DNA of 64,000 bases from Bradyrhizobium macuxiense (GCF_007993935.1 NZ_VITY01000002.1:186001-250000); one strand, 5' to 3'; counted from the stretch's first letter, positions 34,031 to 45,614 are shown. Numbers and translations: made by a program. The notes: a model not told the origin generated them from the letters alone.

Positions 34031-35674
34031 ATGAACCGATCGCCCGCGCGATTGAATCTCGAACATCTGAAGAAGCAGGCTAAGGAGCTCATCCGCCTTT
34101 ATCGGCGGCAGGCACCCGAAGCTTACGCCCGTTTCCGGCATGCGCTCCCCGCTGCGGCCGGGCGCAGCGACGCGCAAATCGCAGCACTCGATCTGCGGCT
34201 CCACGATGCGCAGTCCTGCGTCGCGCGCGATCTCGGCTTCGCCTCGTGGCCGGACCTGCGGCGCTATATCGAAGCACAATTGCCGCCGGGAAAAAGCAAG
34301 GCCCACCGTGTGCGGCGATGGCTGCAGCTGGTCTATGCCGCTGATGTCGCCGGCACCAGCGATCGCGCCAATCCGCGCGTCGCGGCGCGGATGCTTGCCG
34401 AGGATCCCGGACTTGTCGCCGATGATCCCTATCTCGCCTGCGCCATCGGCGACGAGGCGACGGTCCAGCGCACAGCGACCGGTGATCCCGCATGGGTCAA
34501 CCGTCCCGGCGGTCCCCTAGAACTGCCGCCACTGGTCGCGGTCACGCATTCCAGCCTGCTGCAGATCCCGGAATTTCAGGCGCGACTGCATCGCTGCTCG
34601 CGCCTGCTGTTGCAGGCCGGCGCCGATCCCGACCAGCACATCAGCAGCCGCTGGCCGCCAGGATCGCTCGAGGCGCCCGATGACAGCAATCCGCTGTCCG
34701 CGCTCTATGGCGCCGCCGGGCAAAACCACGATCTCGAGTTGACCAGGCTGTTGCTCGAAGCCGGCGCCAATCCGAATGACAATGAATCGCTGTACCACTC
34801 GCTCGAAGGCTCCGTGACCACAGGCGTGCTGCTCGAACATGGCGCGCGGATCGCCGGTACCAACGCGATGTACAAGGTGCTCGATGACGAGAGCGTGGCG
34901 GCGCTCGAATTGCTGCTGCGGCATGGCGGCGATCCGAACGAACCCGCACGCAACGCGCCGTTGACCGATTGCGGTTCGCCGTTGATGTGGGCGATCCGGC
35001 GGCGGCGATCGCCAAGATGCATCGCGACGCTGCTCGACGCCGGCGCGGATCCGCATATCACGACACCGGACGGACTGAGCGCCTACCGCTACGCATTGCA
35101 GTTCGGCCTGACCGAAGTCGCCGGGTTGCTGCGCGAGCGCACCGGCGACGAGACGCTTGCCGACGACGAGCGGTTCGTTGCGGCGTGCGCGAGCGGCAAC
35201 GAGAGCGAAGCACGGCGGCTCCGGGCCGCAAGGAGTGATCTTCCGGCTTCGCTTTCACCACAGCAGCTGCGGCTGCTTCCCGAGCTCGCCGGGGCAGGGG
35301 GCGATGATGCGGTGCGGCTGATGGTCAGGCTCGGCTGGCCCGTCGCGGTACGCGGCGGCGATTGGGATGCGTCGGCGCTCAATCACGCGGTATTCCGCGG
35401 CAATTCTGGGCTTACGCGCTTCCTGCTCGAGCACGGCGCAGAGTGGACCGAACAGCACGGCTTTGGCGACAACGTCTCCGGCTCGCTGTCGTGGGCCTCC
35501 TGCAATGAACCGATCAGCGGCGGCGATTGGGTGGGCTGCGCACAGGCGCTGCTCGATCACGGCATGCCGCACGCCACACCGGATCGCGACGATCCGGAAT
35601 GGGTGCTGCTGGCCGGCCGCAAGAAGCTGTTCTCGGACGAGGTCAGAGACGTTCTACTGGGCGAAGCCGCCTGA
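34031..35674 (+). CDS. Ankyrin-repeat protein
   Basis: This 547-residue protein begins with a helical domain (LNLEHLKKQAKELIRLYRRQ, then RDLGFASWPDLRRYIEA) found in a group of bacterial ankyrin proteins. It then has ankyrin units with the LLLxAGADPxxxxx and PLxxA patterns (LLLQAGADPDQ, LLLEAGANPND, LLRHGGDPNEP, TLLDAGADPHI, LLEHGAEWTEQ). There is no signal peptide or membrane segment, so it is probably cytoplasmic. It has its own upstream region of 224 bases and no obvious operon partner. Protein-binding role likely; partner unknown. Confidence 0.85.
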   Translation: MNRSPARLNLEHLKKQAKELIRLYRRQAPEAYARFRHALPAAAGRSDAQIAALDLRLHDAQSCVARDLGFASWPDLRRYIEAQLPPGKSKAHRVRRWLQLVYAADVAGTSDRANPRVAARMLAEDPGLVADDPYLACAIGDEATVQRTATGDPAWVNRPGGPLELPPLVAVTHSSLLQIPEFQARLHRCSRLLLQAGADPDQHISSRWPPGSLEAPDDSNPLSALYGAAGQNHDLELTRLLLEAGANPNDNESLYHSLEGSVTTGVLLEHGARIAGTNAMYKVLDDESVAALELLLRHGGDPNEPARNAPLTDCGSPLMWAIRRRRSPRCIATLLDAGADPHITTPDGLSAYRYALQFGLTEVAGLLRERTGDETLADDERFVAACASGNESEARRLRAARSDLPASLSPQQLRLLPELAGAGGDDAVRLMVRLGWPVAVRGGDWDASALNHAVFRGNSGLTRFLLEHGAEWTEQHGFGDNVSGSLSWASCNEPISGGDWVGCAQALLDHGMPHATPDRDDPEWVLLAGRKKLFSDEVRDVLLGEAA

Positions 35675-35727
35675 CGGCACGTCAATGTGTCGGATGCGAA
35701 ATGGCCGGGCTCAAGCCCGGCCAAGCC

Positions 35728-36484
35728 CTAGTCGATCGGATGCCCGATCATCGTACCGAGTTCGCGCACCAGACGATCGGACATCTGGCCGGTCACCGGC
35801 AGCTTGCGTGCGCGCTCGAACTTCGCGATTGCGTGCTGGGTATCGGCGCCGATCGTGCCGGTCGGCTTGAGCTGGCCGTAGCCATATTCGGTCAGCGTCC
35901 GCTGGACCGCGGCGATGCGTTTGCCGGCCGGGCTCAGATGCTGTGTCGGGATCGGCGCCGGCGGACGCATGACGCTGGACGGCGTGGCGGCCGGAGACGC
36001 TGCGGCCGCCGGCGGCGCGGCGGTCGACTTCAACACGAGGTTGGCCATCGGATCGACCGGCTTGGCTTCAAGCGGCTTCGGTTCCGGCTTGGCTTCAACG
36101 GACCTGGTCTCGGCCGGCCTGGTCTCCACCGGCTTCACGTCGACGGGTCTCGACGGCTCCATGGCGGCCGGCTCGACCGATCTGGCCGCAGCCTCGGCGG
36201 GACGCGGGCGCGGCATTGGGCTGGTGACCGTGGCAGCTGGGGCCGGCGGCGGCAGCGTCACCACCGAACCGCCGAACATCGGCGACGGATGACGGCCGGC
36301 CTGCAGAAACAGCGCGTTGATCAGGATCGCAACGATGGCAGACAGGGCCAGCACGCCGGCGACGAGATCCTTCGGACTGTGCAGCAGCAGGCGCAGCACG
36401 AGGCCACGCTCTTCCTCGGCCGCGATGGCCACTGCCTTGGCGCCGCGGCGACGGCGCGGCGTTTCGTCATCATCCAAAGTCTGT

Positions 36485-36492
<8 letters not shown>
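35728..36492 (-). CDS. Membrane-anchored peptidoglycan-binding-domain protein
   Basis: This 254-residue protein has a cytoplasmic basic N-terminus, one membrane helix at about residues 40-62 (VAGVLALSAIVAILINALF), a Pro/Glu/Lys-rich linker with repeated EAKP/ETRP units, and a C-terminal PG_binding_1 domain (IAAVQRTLTEYGYG, TIGADTQHAIAKFERARKLP). The linker would let the last domain reach peptidoglycan. Its start overlaps the 3' end of the histidine kinase gene by 8 bases, so translation is coupled. This suggests a sensor-type function together with the kinase. Confidence 0.85.
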
Positions 36493-38317
<1,825 letters not shown>

Positions 38318-38729
38318 TCGTCAAGACAGACGCGCCGGAACGCCTCCTTCGTGATTGCAGGTCAACGTGTCAGAGCGAACTTAAGCGAACGCTAAGGCGC
38401 GGTGGCCCGCTGCCGAACACGGTGCATTGGCGAGGCTTCGAGGCTGCCATTCACCGTTCATTTGTCAGGGATGGTGAACGGCTGGTTTCCGGCTGCGACG
38501 ATCTATGGTTTCGAAATGGTGGACGCGGCGCAGCCGCCTTCTCCGGCGGCCAAAAGCCGTCATCAATCGAAAATTTACGGCGAATCAATTCAGGCGAATT
38601 TTCCGCGATTTTTCGGCGGATTTACTTCAATGCAGATACTTCCGATTTATCGACCGATGCTAACCGTGAGGGCAATAGCGGCATCGACCGCGCAAGAAGC
38701 AAGACAAGATAGACGACCGGGATCGCGCC
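38318..38729. other. Divergent promoter region between the histidine kinase and DUF5330 genes
   Basis: This 412-base region separates divergent genes and contains the near-CtrA site at 38381-38395. Its middle third is richer in A and T (38560-38660). I see no RNA gene or conserved repeat. Confidence 0.45.
38381..38395. promoter_or_regulatory. Near-consensus CtrA box
   Basis: TTAA-GCGAACG-CTAA differs from TTAA-N7-TTAA by one base. It lies 64 bases upstream of the histidine kinase start, similar to the spacing of the two perfect boxes near 30.8 kb. Confidence 0.4.
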
Positions 38730-39110
38730 ATGTTCTTCCTGCTGCGTTTGGCATTCTGGCTCGGGCTTGTGCTCGTGCTGCTGCCGAGAGACAAAACTCC
38801 TGAAGCGGACAAGACGCCGCAGATCAGCGCATCGGACGCGGTGTCGGCCGCGACCGCGACGATCAACGACATGGGTCAGTTCTGCAAGCGTCAGCCGTCG
38901 GCTTGCGAGGTCGGCGGCCAGGCCGCGACCGCGATCGGCCAGCGCGCGACCGACGGTGCGCGCAAGCTCTACCAGATGATCACCGACAAGAAGCCGCCCG
39001 ATCACACCGGCTCGATCGGCAAGGACGATACCGATTCTGCCTCCGCGTCCCGCGACACGCTGACCGCGGACGACCAGACCATCGAATTCCGCCTGCCGCC
39101 GATGCCGTGA
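38730..39110 (+). CDS. DUF5330 family protein
   Basis: This 126-residue protein has an N-terminal membrane/signal segment (MFFLLRLAFWLGLVLVLLP) and the DUF5330 core with two cysteines (MGQFCKRQPSACEVGGQAA). The C-terminal half is polar and probably disordered. The family is alphaproteobacterial and uncharacterised; location is likely periplasmic-facing. It lies 145 bases upstream of sufE on the same strand. Confidence 0.82.
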   Translation: MFFLLRLAFWLGLVLVLLPRDKTPEADKTPQISASDAVSAATATINDMGQFCKRQPSACEVGGQAATAIGQRATDGARKLYQMITDKKPPDHTGSIGKDDTDSASASRDTLTADDQTIEFRLPPMP

Positions 39111-39254
39111 GCGCAAACCAGCGCCCTCTCAAGCGAACTGGCCGCCGGTTCGCGCGAAGAAAACACGTCAAAACCGCAGGGAACCGGTTCCATTTTCGTC
39201 GCTTTCGCGGCCCGCCTTCCTATATAAGCCGTCAAGGACAGGACGTGGGCCACG

Positions 39255-39686
39255 ATGACGACGATCGACGAAATCAGGGACAATTTTGCGCTGCTGGACG
39301 AGTGGGACGATCGTTACCGCTACGTCATCGAGCTCGGCCGCACCCTCGAACCGTTGTCGGAGGCGGAGCACTCGGCCGAGAACAAGGTGCAGGGCTGCGT
39401 CAGCCAGGTCTGGCTGTCGAAGCGGATCGAGCGCGATGCCAATGGCGAGCCGCGCCTGATCTATATCGGCGACAGTGACGCCCACATCGTGCGCGGCCTG
39501 GTCGCGATCGTGCTGACGCTGTTCTCCGGGCACTCGCCGCAGCAAATCCTCGACACCGACGCGCTCGCGCTGTTCGACGAATTCGGCTTCCGCGACCATC
39601 TGACGCCGCAGCGCTCCAACGGCCTGCGCTCGATGGTCGATCGTATCCGCAACGATGCGCGCGAGGCGCTGGCGTCCGCCGCGTAA
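39255..39686 (+). CDS. sufE: SufE family sulfur-acceptor protein
   Basis: This 143-residue protein matches SufE: an N-terminal FALLDEWDDRYRYVIELGR, then NKVQGCVSQVW with the acceptor Cys48, and a C-terminal helix. SufE accepts persulfide sulfur from a cysteine desulfurase (SufS) for Fe-S cluster assembly. No suf operon is nearby, so this is a stand-alone copy. Start at the ATG 39255 matches the family N-terminus. Confidence 0.92.
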   Translation: MTTIDEIRDNFALLDEWDDRYRYVIELGRTLEPLSEAEHSAENKVQGCVSQVWLSKRIERDANGEPRLIYIGDSDAHIVRGLVAIVLTLFSGHSPQQILDTDALALFDEFGFRDHLTPQRSNGLRSMVDRIRNDAREALASAA

Positions 39687-39690
39687 GCTG

Positions 39691-40104
39691 TTACTTCCGC
39701 TTCCGCGCCTGCTGGCCGAGTCCCATCTTCTTGGCGAGCTGCGATCGCGCCACCGCGTAGTTCGGCGCCACCATCGGATAGTCGGCCGGCAGCCCCCATT
39801 TGTCGCGATACTGCTCCGGGGTCATGTTGTACTGGGTGCGCAGATGGCGCTTGAGCGACTTGAAGCGCTTGCCGTCCTCGAGACACACGAGATATTCCGG
39901 CGTGATCGACTTCTTCATCGACACCGCAGGCTTGGCCGGCTCGCTCGGCATGTCGCTGCGCCCACTCGACACCCGCAGCAGCGCGGCATGGACCTGACCG
40001 ATCAGGTTCGGAATGTCGGAGGCCGGCGTCGGATTGTTGCTGAGATAGGCCGAAACGATGTTGGCGGTCAGTTCGACCGGCGTTTTGCCTGACGTATCGG
40101 ACAT
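39691..40104 (-). CDS. MucR/Ros family transcriptional regulator
   Basis: This 137-residue protein has the MucR/Ros core: YLVCLEDGKRFKSLKRHL, then MTPEQYRDKWGLPADYPMVAP and a basic C-terminus. Of the four zinc ligands of Ros, the first Cys and first His are present, while the second Cys is Asp (CLED) and the second His position reads Tyr. Such partial or zinc-free variants are known in rhizobia. The family represses and activates exopolysaccharide, motility and quorum genes by binding AT-rich DNA. Convergent with sufE, 4 bases apart. Confidence 0.93.
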   Translation of the reverse strand: MSDTSGKTPVELTANIVSAYLSNNPTPASDIPNLIGQVHAALLRVSSGRSDMPSEPAKPAVSMKKSITPEYLVCLEDGKRFKSLKRHLRTQYNMTPEQYRDKWGLPADYPMVAPNYAVARSQLAKKMGLGQQARKRK

Positions 40105-40287
40105 GGCTCAACCTTCCCCGTGCTCTCGACGGCGCGGCGCCGCACGCCGTTCCGGCAGTATCCGCGCGCGACAATACATCAACAGAATCGCGTACTACTT
40201 CGCGAATATGAGCGGATTACAGGAAATCTGACAAGAACTGCCGTGTTTTAGACTTCGCGCCGGCCGTTCGCAAGTATTGCCGTAGAT

Positions 40288-41172
40288 CTACGGTCTTTGC
40301 TCCAGATGCGAACGGAGCTCGTCGATCGAGGCAAACCGCATCATGCCCTCGGGCATTTGCGCCTCGATCGATCCGTCCGAATAGAGCGAATAGGCCATGC
40401 CGTCGACAACGCCCGATTTGAGCACGGTCACCGGGGGCTGCTCCTGCGGCGACGGCGGATGGCCTGATGACGGCGACGCTGCCGCCGACTGCGTCTCACC
40501 GAAAGTCGACGGCGTCCGTGGACCGCGCCGCGGGGCGACATCGACCGACCTCGGCCGATCGGCCTTCGGCCATGCGTCGTCGAACGTTGCCGGCGCGGGG
40601 TCGGCCGCCGCGGCCGGGCCCGGACGCAGTTCCGGCGACAGCAGATCCGGCGTCAGCGGCTCGGCGGTCCGTGTCTCGGTCCGCTCACGCTCCTTGCGCG
40701 AGGAGGAGAACAGCAGATTGCGCCGCTTCGGCGGCGCGCTGCCATCCGCGGGCGCTGCGCCCGGCGCGGGCGGCAGTGCCTCGGCCGGCGTGCCGCGCGT
40801 GGCAAGTTCGTCGTGCCAGGGCGGCGGGCTTGCGGCCCCGGGCGCGGCCGGCGGGACCGGCGGGGGTGCGGCGACCTTCGGCTCGCGCGGCGGCGGGAAC
40901 ACCGCATCGTCAGGGGCATTGCGCGGGGAAGTTGCAGGCGGAGCCTCAGCCCTGGCGCCCGCGGCACCGGGCTCGAGCCGCGCGGCGATGATTTGGAGTT
41001 CCCCAACCACGGCGGCAAGCGCCAGCACGATCGCGCCCGTGCACACGCCGGTCACGCCTGTCATGATCAAGGTGCCGCCGACGCTGAATTCCTTGTAAGG
41101 GATTCCCAAGCCGACCGCCGCCAAGCCCGCCACGACCAGGCCCGCGCCGACGACCAACAGACCAACCTTCAT
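40288..41172 (-). CDS. Membrane protein with long disordered linker
   Basis: I chose the ATG at 41172 (MKVGLLVVGAGLVVAGL), giving 294 residues. It has two membrane helices in the first 65 residues, then a long Pro/Ala/Arg-rich linker, and ends with a small conserved-looking domain (VDGMAYSLYSDGSIEAQM and FASIDELRSHLEQ). The longer frame would place the helix inside the protein. Topology suggests the tail domain in the cytoplasm. No named family is assigned. Confidence 0.65.
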   Translation of the reverse strand: MKVGLLVVGAGLVVAGLAAVGLGIPYKEFSVGGTLIMTGVTGVCTGAIVLALAAVVGELQIIAARLEPGAAGARAEAPPATSPRNAPDDAVFPPPREPKVAAPPPVPPAAPGAASPPPWHDELATRGTPAEALPPAPGAAPADGSAPPKRRNLLFSSSRKERERTETRTAEPLTPDLLSPELRPGPAAAADPAPATFDDAWPKADRPRSVDVAPRRGPRTPSTFGETQSAAASPSSGHPPSPQEQPPVTVLKSGVVDGMAYSLYSDGSIEAQMPEGMMRFASIDELRSHLEQRP

Positions 41173-41510
41173 CGAACTAACCCCCGGGAGACCCGACCAA
41201 AAATGGGTGTGGGCCACCAACGCCACGATACCGTCATATTGCCCACACCGCCAACCGCCAATTGTAGGCGGAGTTCCCTAAAATCCCGCTTAACCGCGCA
41301 AACGTGCGTCTTCCTCGCGGTCACACCAGACGGCGTCGGCGCCCGCTCCCGTAGATTTACTGGCTACGAATTGCTGCCAATTTATTGCAACGCATCTGGG
41401 AAATTACGCCACAATTACCAATTACTCGGAAACGGAACTGCGCTATGGATGCCGGGGAATGAGGCCCTAAAGCGCCAAACTGGGCCACAGGCACGCCGGT
41501 ACCACTAGCT
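41173..41510. other. Divergent promoter region, no supported gene
   Basis: This 338-base region lies between divergent membrane-protein genes. Its second half is relatively AT-rich (41340-41420). No dyad, repeat or RNA gene stands out. Confidence 0.4.
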
Positions 41511-43160
41511 ATGTCATCGATTACGACGTCTGCCATCGAGGCGCCTGCGCGGCGCTCCGTGGAGAAGACCTGCGACGATCTCGCATTCCTCGTCCTCGGC
41601 GTGGTCGCCGTGGTCGCCGGCCTCACTTTCCGCGACTACGGCCTGGGATGGGACGATTACACCCACGCTGAATATGCCGACCTCCTGCTGCGCATGTACG
41701 GGTCCGGGTTCAAGGACACCGGCGCGCTGTCGTTCGCCAACCTCTATATGTACGGCGGCGGCTTCGATATGGCCGCGGCCCTGCTGCACAAGGTCATTCC
41801 GCTCGAATTGTTCGAGACGCGCCGCCTGCTCGGCGCGGTCGTCGGCGTCATCGGGCTTGCCGTAACCTGGCGCCTGGCGCGCCGTGTCGGCGGCCCGCTG
41901 GCGGGACTGGCGGCGCTGCTGCTGCTGGCGCTGTGCCCGACCTTCTACGGCCACATGTTCATGAACCCGAAGGATGCGCCGTTCGCCGTGGCGATGATCG
42001 TCCTGATCCTGGGTCTCGTTCGCCTGATCGAGGAATATCCGGCGCCCTCGCCGCGCACGATCCTGATCGTGGGCCTGGGAGCTGGCCTGTCGATCGGCTG
42101 CCGCGTCCTCGGCGGGCTCGCTCTGATCTACGCCGTGGTCGGCTTCATCCCGCTCTTCATCGAGGAATTCCGCAAGCAGGGCGCGCGCGAGGCAACCCAC
42201 CGCTTTGCCCACGTCGTCTATGTGCTGCTGCCGGGGCTTGTTCTCGGCTATCTCGTGATGGGCCTGATCTGGCCGTGGTCGATCATGGAGCCCGGGCATC
42301 CGCTGGAAGCGGTGACCTACTTCTCGCACTTCTTCGAAAAGCCGTGGAAGGAGATGTTCGACGGCGCGCTGGTGTCGGTTCCGGACATGCCGTGGTCCTA
42401 TCTGCCCACGCTGTTCGCGCTGCAGCTTCCCGAAGTGATGCTGGTGCTGCTGACCGCGGGGGTCGTCGCCAGCTTCATGTCGCTGTCGCGCATCGATGTG
42501 ACCGCGAAGCGCAAGTCGATCATGCTGATGCTGACGCTGGCGGCGACCTTGCCGCTGGTGATCGCCATGGTGAAGCGGCCGGCGCTCTACAACGGCATCC
42601 GTCACTTCATTTTCGTGATCCCGCCGATGGCGGTGCTCGCCGGCGTCGCATTCGCCCGCGGCATGGACTGGCTCGGCGAGAACCGCCGCGCCTGGCAGCC
42701 TGCTGCACTCGCGGTGTTCGCGTTCGGCCTGCTGCTGCCGCTCAGCGAAATGATCCGTCTGCATCCGTACCAGTACACGCACTTCAACCATATCGCCGGC
42801 ACGGTGCGGACCGCCGACAACTTCTTCATGCTGGACTATTGGGGCCTGGCGCTGAAGCAGGCCTCCGACGGGCTGCGCGAGCAGCTGGCCGAGCGGCAGG
42901 AAGTGCCGCCGCAGAACCGCAAGTGGAAGGTCGCCGTGTGCGGACCGCAGCGCCCCGCGCAGGTCGCGCTCGGGCCCGACTTTACGATCGGCTGGGACAG
43001 CAATGCCGCCGACTTCGCGATGACGCTCGGCGAGTTCTACTGCAAGGGTCTGGCCGCGCCCGTGATGGTCGAGATCAAGCGCGACGATGTCGTGTTCGCC
43101 CGCGTCTACGACATCCGCGGCCGCAGCATCTCGAGCCTGCTGGCAATCCCGGCGCCGTAG
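41511..43160 (+). CDS. GT39-like polytopic membrane glycosyltransferase
   Basis: This 549-residue membrane protein has ten or more hydrophobic segments. Near the N-terminus, GLGWDDYTHAEYADLL carries the acidic pair of ArnT/PMT-type (GT39/GT-C) transferases in the first periplasmic loop. CPTFYGHMFMNPKDAPFA lies in the next loop region. The C-terminal domain is soluble. GT39 enzymes use polyprenyl-phosphate sugars to modify lipid A, proteins or polysaccharides. The acceptor is unknown. It stands alone in its own transcription unit. Confidence 0.8.
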   Translation: MSSITTSAIEAPARRSVEKTCDDLAFLVLGVVAVVAGLTFRDYGLGWDDYTHAEYADLLLRMYGSGFKDTGALSFANLYMYGGGFDMAAALLHKVIPLELFETRRLLGAVVGVIGLAVTWRLARRVGGPLAGLAALLLLALCPTFYGHMFMNPKDAPFAVAMIVLILGLVRLIEEYPAPSPRTILIVGLGAGLSIGCRVLGGLALIYAVVGFIPLFIEEFRKQGAREATHRFAHVVYVLLPGLVLGYLVMGLIWPWSIMEPGHPLEAVTYFSHFFEKPWKEMFDGALVSVPDMPWSYLPTLFALQLPEVMLVLLTAGVVASFMSLSRIDVTAKRKSIMLMLTLAATLPLVIAMVKRPALYNGIRHFIFVIPPMAVLAGVAFARGMDWLGENRRAWQPAALAVFAFGLLLPLSEMIRLHPYQYTHFNHIAGTVRTADNFFMLDYWGLALKQASDGLREQLAERQEVPPQNRKWKVAVCGPQRPAQVALGPDFTIGWDSNAADFAMTLGEFYCKGLAAPVMVEIKRDDVVFARVYDIRGRSISSLLAIPAP

Positions 43161-43329
43161 CGCGCAGCGCGTCCGTTACGCTCCTGCCCACTTCCGGAGC
43201 ATGATCTCCCGGATCGTGGGCCAGCCGTCGCATGCTGACATGACTGTCACGCCGTTACGCTGCCTTGCCGCGATCCGGCGCCGACGCTAGGTTCGAGGCA
43301 GGAAACAGCCATCAACGGAGCAATCGGCC

Positions 43330-44109
43330 ATGTCGCCAGCGGAAGCGCGCCTGAAGGAAGTGCCGTCGAACATGAGTGCGGCGGAATGGGAACAGCGGAT
43401 CAATCTCGCCGCCTGCTACCGGCTCGTCGCGCTCTATGGCTGGGACGATCTGGTCGATACCCACATCTCCGCCCGCGTGCCGGGGCCCGAGCATCACTTC
43501 CTGATCAACCCCTACGGGCTGATGTTCGACGAGATCACCGCCTCGAGCCTGGTCAAGGTCGACCTCGACGGCAACCAGCTCTCGCAGAGCGAGTACAGCA
43601 TCAACCCGGCCGGCTTCACCATTCACTCGGCGATCCACGAGGTGCGCGAGGATGCCGGCTGTGTGCTCCATCTGCACACGATCGACGGCACCGCAGTGTC
43701 GAGCGGCCCCGACGGCCTGCTGCCGTTGAATCAGACCGCACAGCTCGTCACCCACGACCTCGCCTATCATGACTATGAAGGCATCGCGCTCGATCATGAC
43801 GAGCGCCCGCGCCTGCAGCGCGATCTCGGCAGCAAGAACCACATGCTGCTGCGCAATCACGGCACGCTGACGGTCGGCCGCTCGGTCGCCTCGGCCTTCG
43901 AGCGGATGTACCACCTGGAGCGCGCCTGCTCGATGCAGGTGGCGACCCGTGCGCTCGGCCCGATCGCCTACCCGGTCGACCAGCTCGCAATCGACAGGAA
44001 CACCGAGCTGCTCTCCAACCCCGACCGCGCCGAGTTGCGCTCGACCCAGCTGGTCTGGCCGCCGCTGCTGCGCAAGCTCGACCGGGTCAATCCAGGTTAC
44101 CGTGATTGA
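43330..44109 (+). CDS. Class II aldolase/adducin family protein
   Basis: This 259-residue protein starts MSPAEARLKEVPSN and has the class II aldolase fold: WDDLVDTHISARVP, then the metal-binding segment CVLHLHTIDG, and LRNHGTLTVG with a further His. The Zn ligand set (two His near residue 113, one near 178) is present. Members act as L-fuculose-1-phosphate-type aldolases, or as non-catalytic proteins. The stop is followed by a strong bidirectional terminator. Confidence 0.88.
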   Translation: MSPAEARLKEVPSNMSAAEWEQRINLAACYRLVALYGWDDLVDTHISARVPGPEHHFLINPYGLMFDEITASSLVKVDLDGNQLSQSEYSINPAGFTIHSAIHEVREDAGCVLHLHTIDGTAVSSGPDGLLPLNQTAQLVTHDLAYHDYEGIALDHDERPRLQRDLGSKNHMLLRNHGTLTVGRSVASAFERMYHLERACSMQVATRALGPIAYPVDQLAIDRNTELLSNPDRAELRSTQLVWPPLLRKLDRVNPGYRD

Positions 44110-44164
44110 AATTTCACAATCTTCGGGTAGGCTAACCGCCAACACCCTCTGCACTATCGGAATC

Positions 44165-44195
44165 AAAACGCCGCCCAATCCCGGGCGGCGTTTTT
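44165..44195. terminator. Bidirectional intrinsic terminator
   Basis: CGCCGCCC-AATCCC-GGGCGGCG forms a perfect 8-base stem flanked by AAAA and TTTTT, so it can terminate on both strands. It lies between the convergent aldolase and M20 peptidase genes. Confidence 0.85.
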
Positions 44196-44213
44196 GCGTT
44201 CGGGGCCGCTCGC

Positions 44214-45614
44214 CTATTTGGTGTCGGCGAAGGCGGCCAGGATCCGCGCCCAGGAGCGGATGCCCTTGTGGTAGCTCTTCAGGTCGTACTTCTCGTTCGG
44301 CGAATGGATGTTGTCGTCGTCGAGCCCGAAGCCGACCAGCACGCTATCGAGGCCGAGCGTGCGCTTGAAGTCGGCGACGATCGGGATCGAGGCGCCGGAG
44401 CCGATCAGCAGCGCCTCCTTGCCCCATTCGTCGGTCAGCGCGCGGCGGGCGGCCGCCAGCGGCTTCATGTTCCAGTCGAGCGCGATCGCCGGCGCTGAGG
44501 AATGATCGGTGAACTCGGCCTTGCAGTCCGCCGGCACGCGCGCCTTCACATAATCGCGGAACGCCTGTCGGATCTTCTCGGGATCCTGTCCCTCGACCAG
44601 GCGGAACGAGACCTTCGCCGACGCCTCGGCCGCGATCACCGTCTTTGAGCCCTCGCCGGTATAGCCGCCGATGATGCCGTTGATGTCGCAGGTCGGCCGC
44701 GAGGAGACCTGCTCGATCAGCAGCCGATCCTTTTCGCCGGCTGGCACCGAGAGGCCGATCGGCTTGAGGAACGTCTCCGGCGTCAGATTGAGTTGCTTCC
44801 ACTGCGCCAGGATGTCCGGCGGCAGATCCTTCACGCCGTCATAGAAACCGGGGATGGTGATGTGGCCGTTGTCGTCATGCAGGCCGCCGAGAATCCGCGT
44901 CAGCACGCGGATCGGGTTCTGCGCGCCGCCGCCGAACACACCTGAATGCAGGTCGCGATTGGCGGCCTTGATCTTGACCTCGTCATAGACCAGGCCGCGC
45001 AGCGAGGTCGTGATCGCCGGCGTGTTGGGGTCCCACATGCCGGTGTCGCAGACCAGCGCGAAGTCGGCCTTGAGCTCGGCCTTGTTCGCCTCGAGGAACG
45101 GCACGAAATTCTTCGAGCCGATTTCCTCCTCGCCCTCGATGACGATGGTGATGTCGACTGGCAGCGATCCCGTGACATTCTTCCAGGCGCGGCAGGCCTC
45201 GACGAAGGTCATCAACTGTCCTTTGTCGTCCTCGGCGCCACGCGCGACGATGATCTTGCGCCCGTCGGCATGGTCGGTCACCACGGGCTCGAACGGCGGA
45301 CGGTGCCAGAGATTCAAGGGATCGACCGGCTGCACATCATAGTGGCCGTAGAACAGCACGTGCGGGCGCCCGTCGGTTGAGCCGTTCAGCTTGCCGACCA
45401 CGGCCGGATGGCCGGCGGTCGGACGCACCTCGGTCTTGAAGCCGAGGGTTGCGATATCCTTCGCAAGATGATCGGCAGCCGCCTTGCAGTCATTGGCAAA
45501 GGCCGGATCGGCCGAGATCGATTTGATCCGCAGCAGCGTGAACAGCCGCTCGAGACTGTTGTCGAAATCGGCATCGATGCGGTCGAGAACGGGCTGCAGC
45601 TTGGCGTTGGACAT
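44214..45614 (-). CDS. M20 family dipeptidase
   Basis: I chose the ATG at 45614 (MSNAKLQPVLDRIDAD). The 466-residue protein has the M20 signature set: FYGHYDVQPVD, the bridging Asp in RGAEDDKGQL, and the catalytic Glu in IVIEGEEEIGS, followed by a dimerisation domain and the C-terminal His (YDLKSYHKG). The family hydrolyses dipeptides such as beta-Ala-His or Cys-Gly with two metal ions. No signal peptide is evident. It is convergent with the aldolase gene. Confidence 0.9.
   Translation of the reverse strand: MSNAKLQPVLDRIDADFDNSLERLFTLLRIKSISADPAFANDCKAAADHLAKDIATLGFKTEVRPTAGHPAVVGKLNGSTDGRPHVLFYGHYDVQPVDPLNLWHRPPFEPVVTDHADGRKIIVARGAEDDKGQLMTFVEACRAWKNVTGSLPVDITIVIEGEEEIGSKNFVPFLEANKAELKADFALVCDTGMWDPNTPAITTSLRGLVYDEVKIKAANRDLHSGVFGGGAQNPIRVLTRILGGLHDDNGHITIPGFYDGVKDLPPDILAQWKQLNLTPETFLKPIGLSVPAGEKDRLLIEQVSSRPTCDINGIIGGYTGEGSKTVIAAEASAKVSFRLVEGQDPEKIRQAFRDYVKARVPADCKAEFTDHSSAPAIALDWNMKPLAAARRALTDEWGKEALLIGSGASIPIVADFKRTLGLDSVLVGFGLDDDNIHSPNEKYDLKSYHKGIRSWARILAAFADTK

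Noticed and set aside
43192..43206. GGAGCATGATC motif, also seen as GAGCATGATC at about 59712-59721
   Set aside because: It is a common short alphaproteobacterial intergenic word; two copies without a hairpin are not enough to call a repeat family here.
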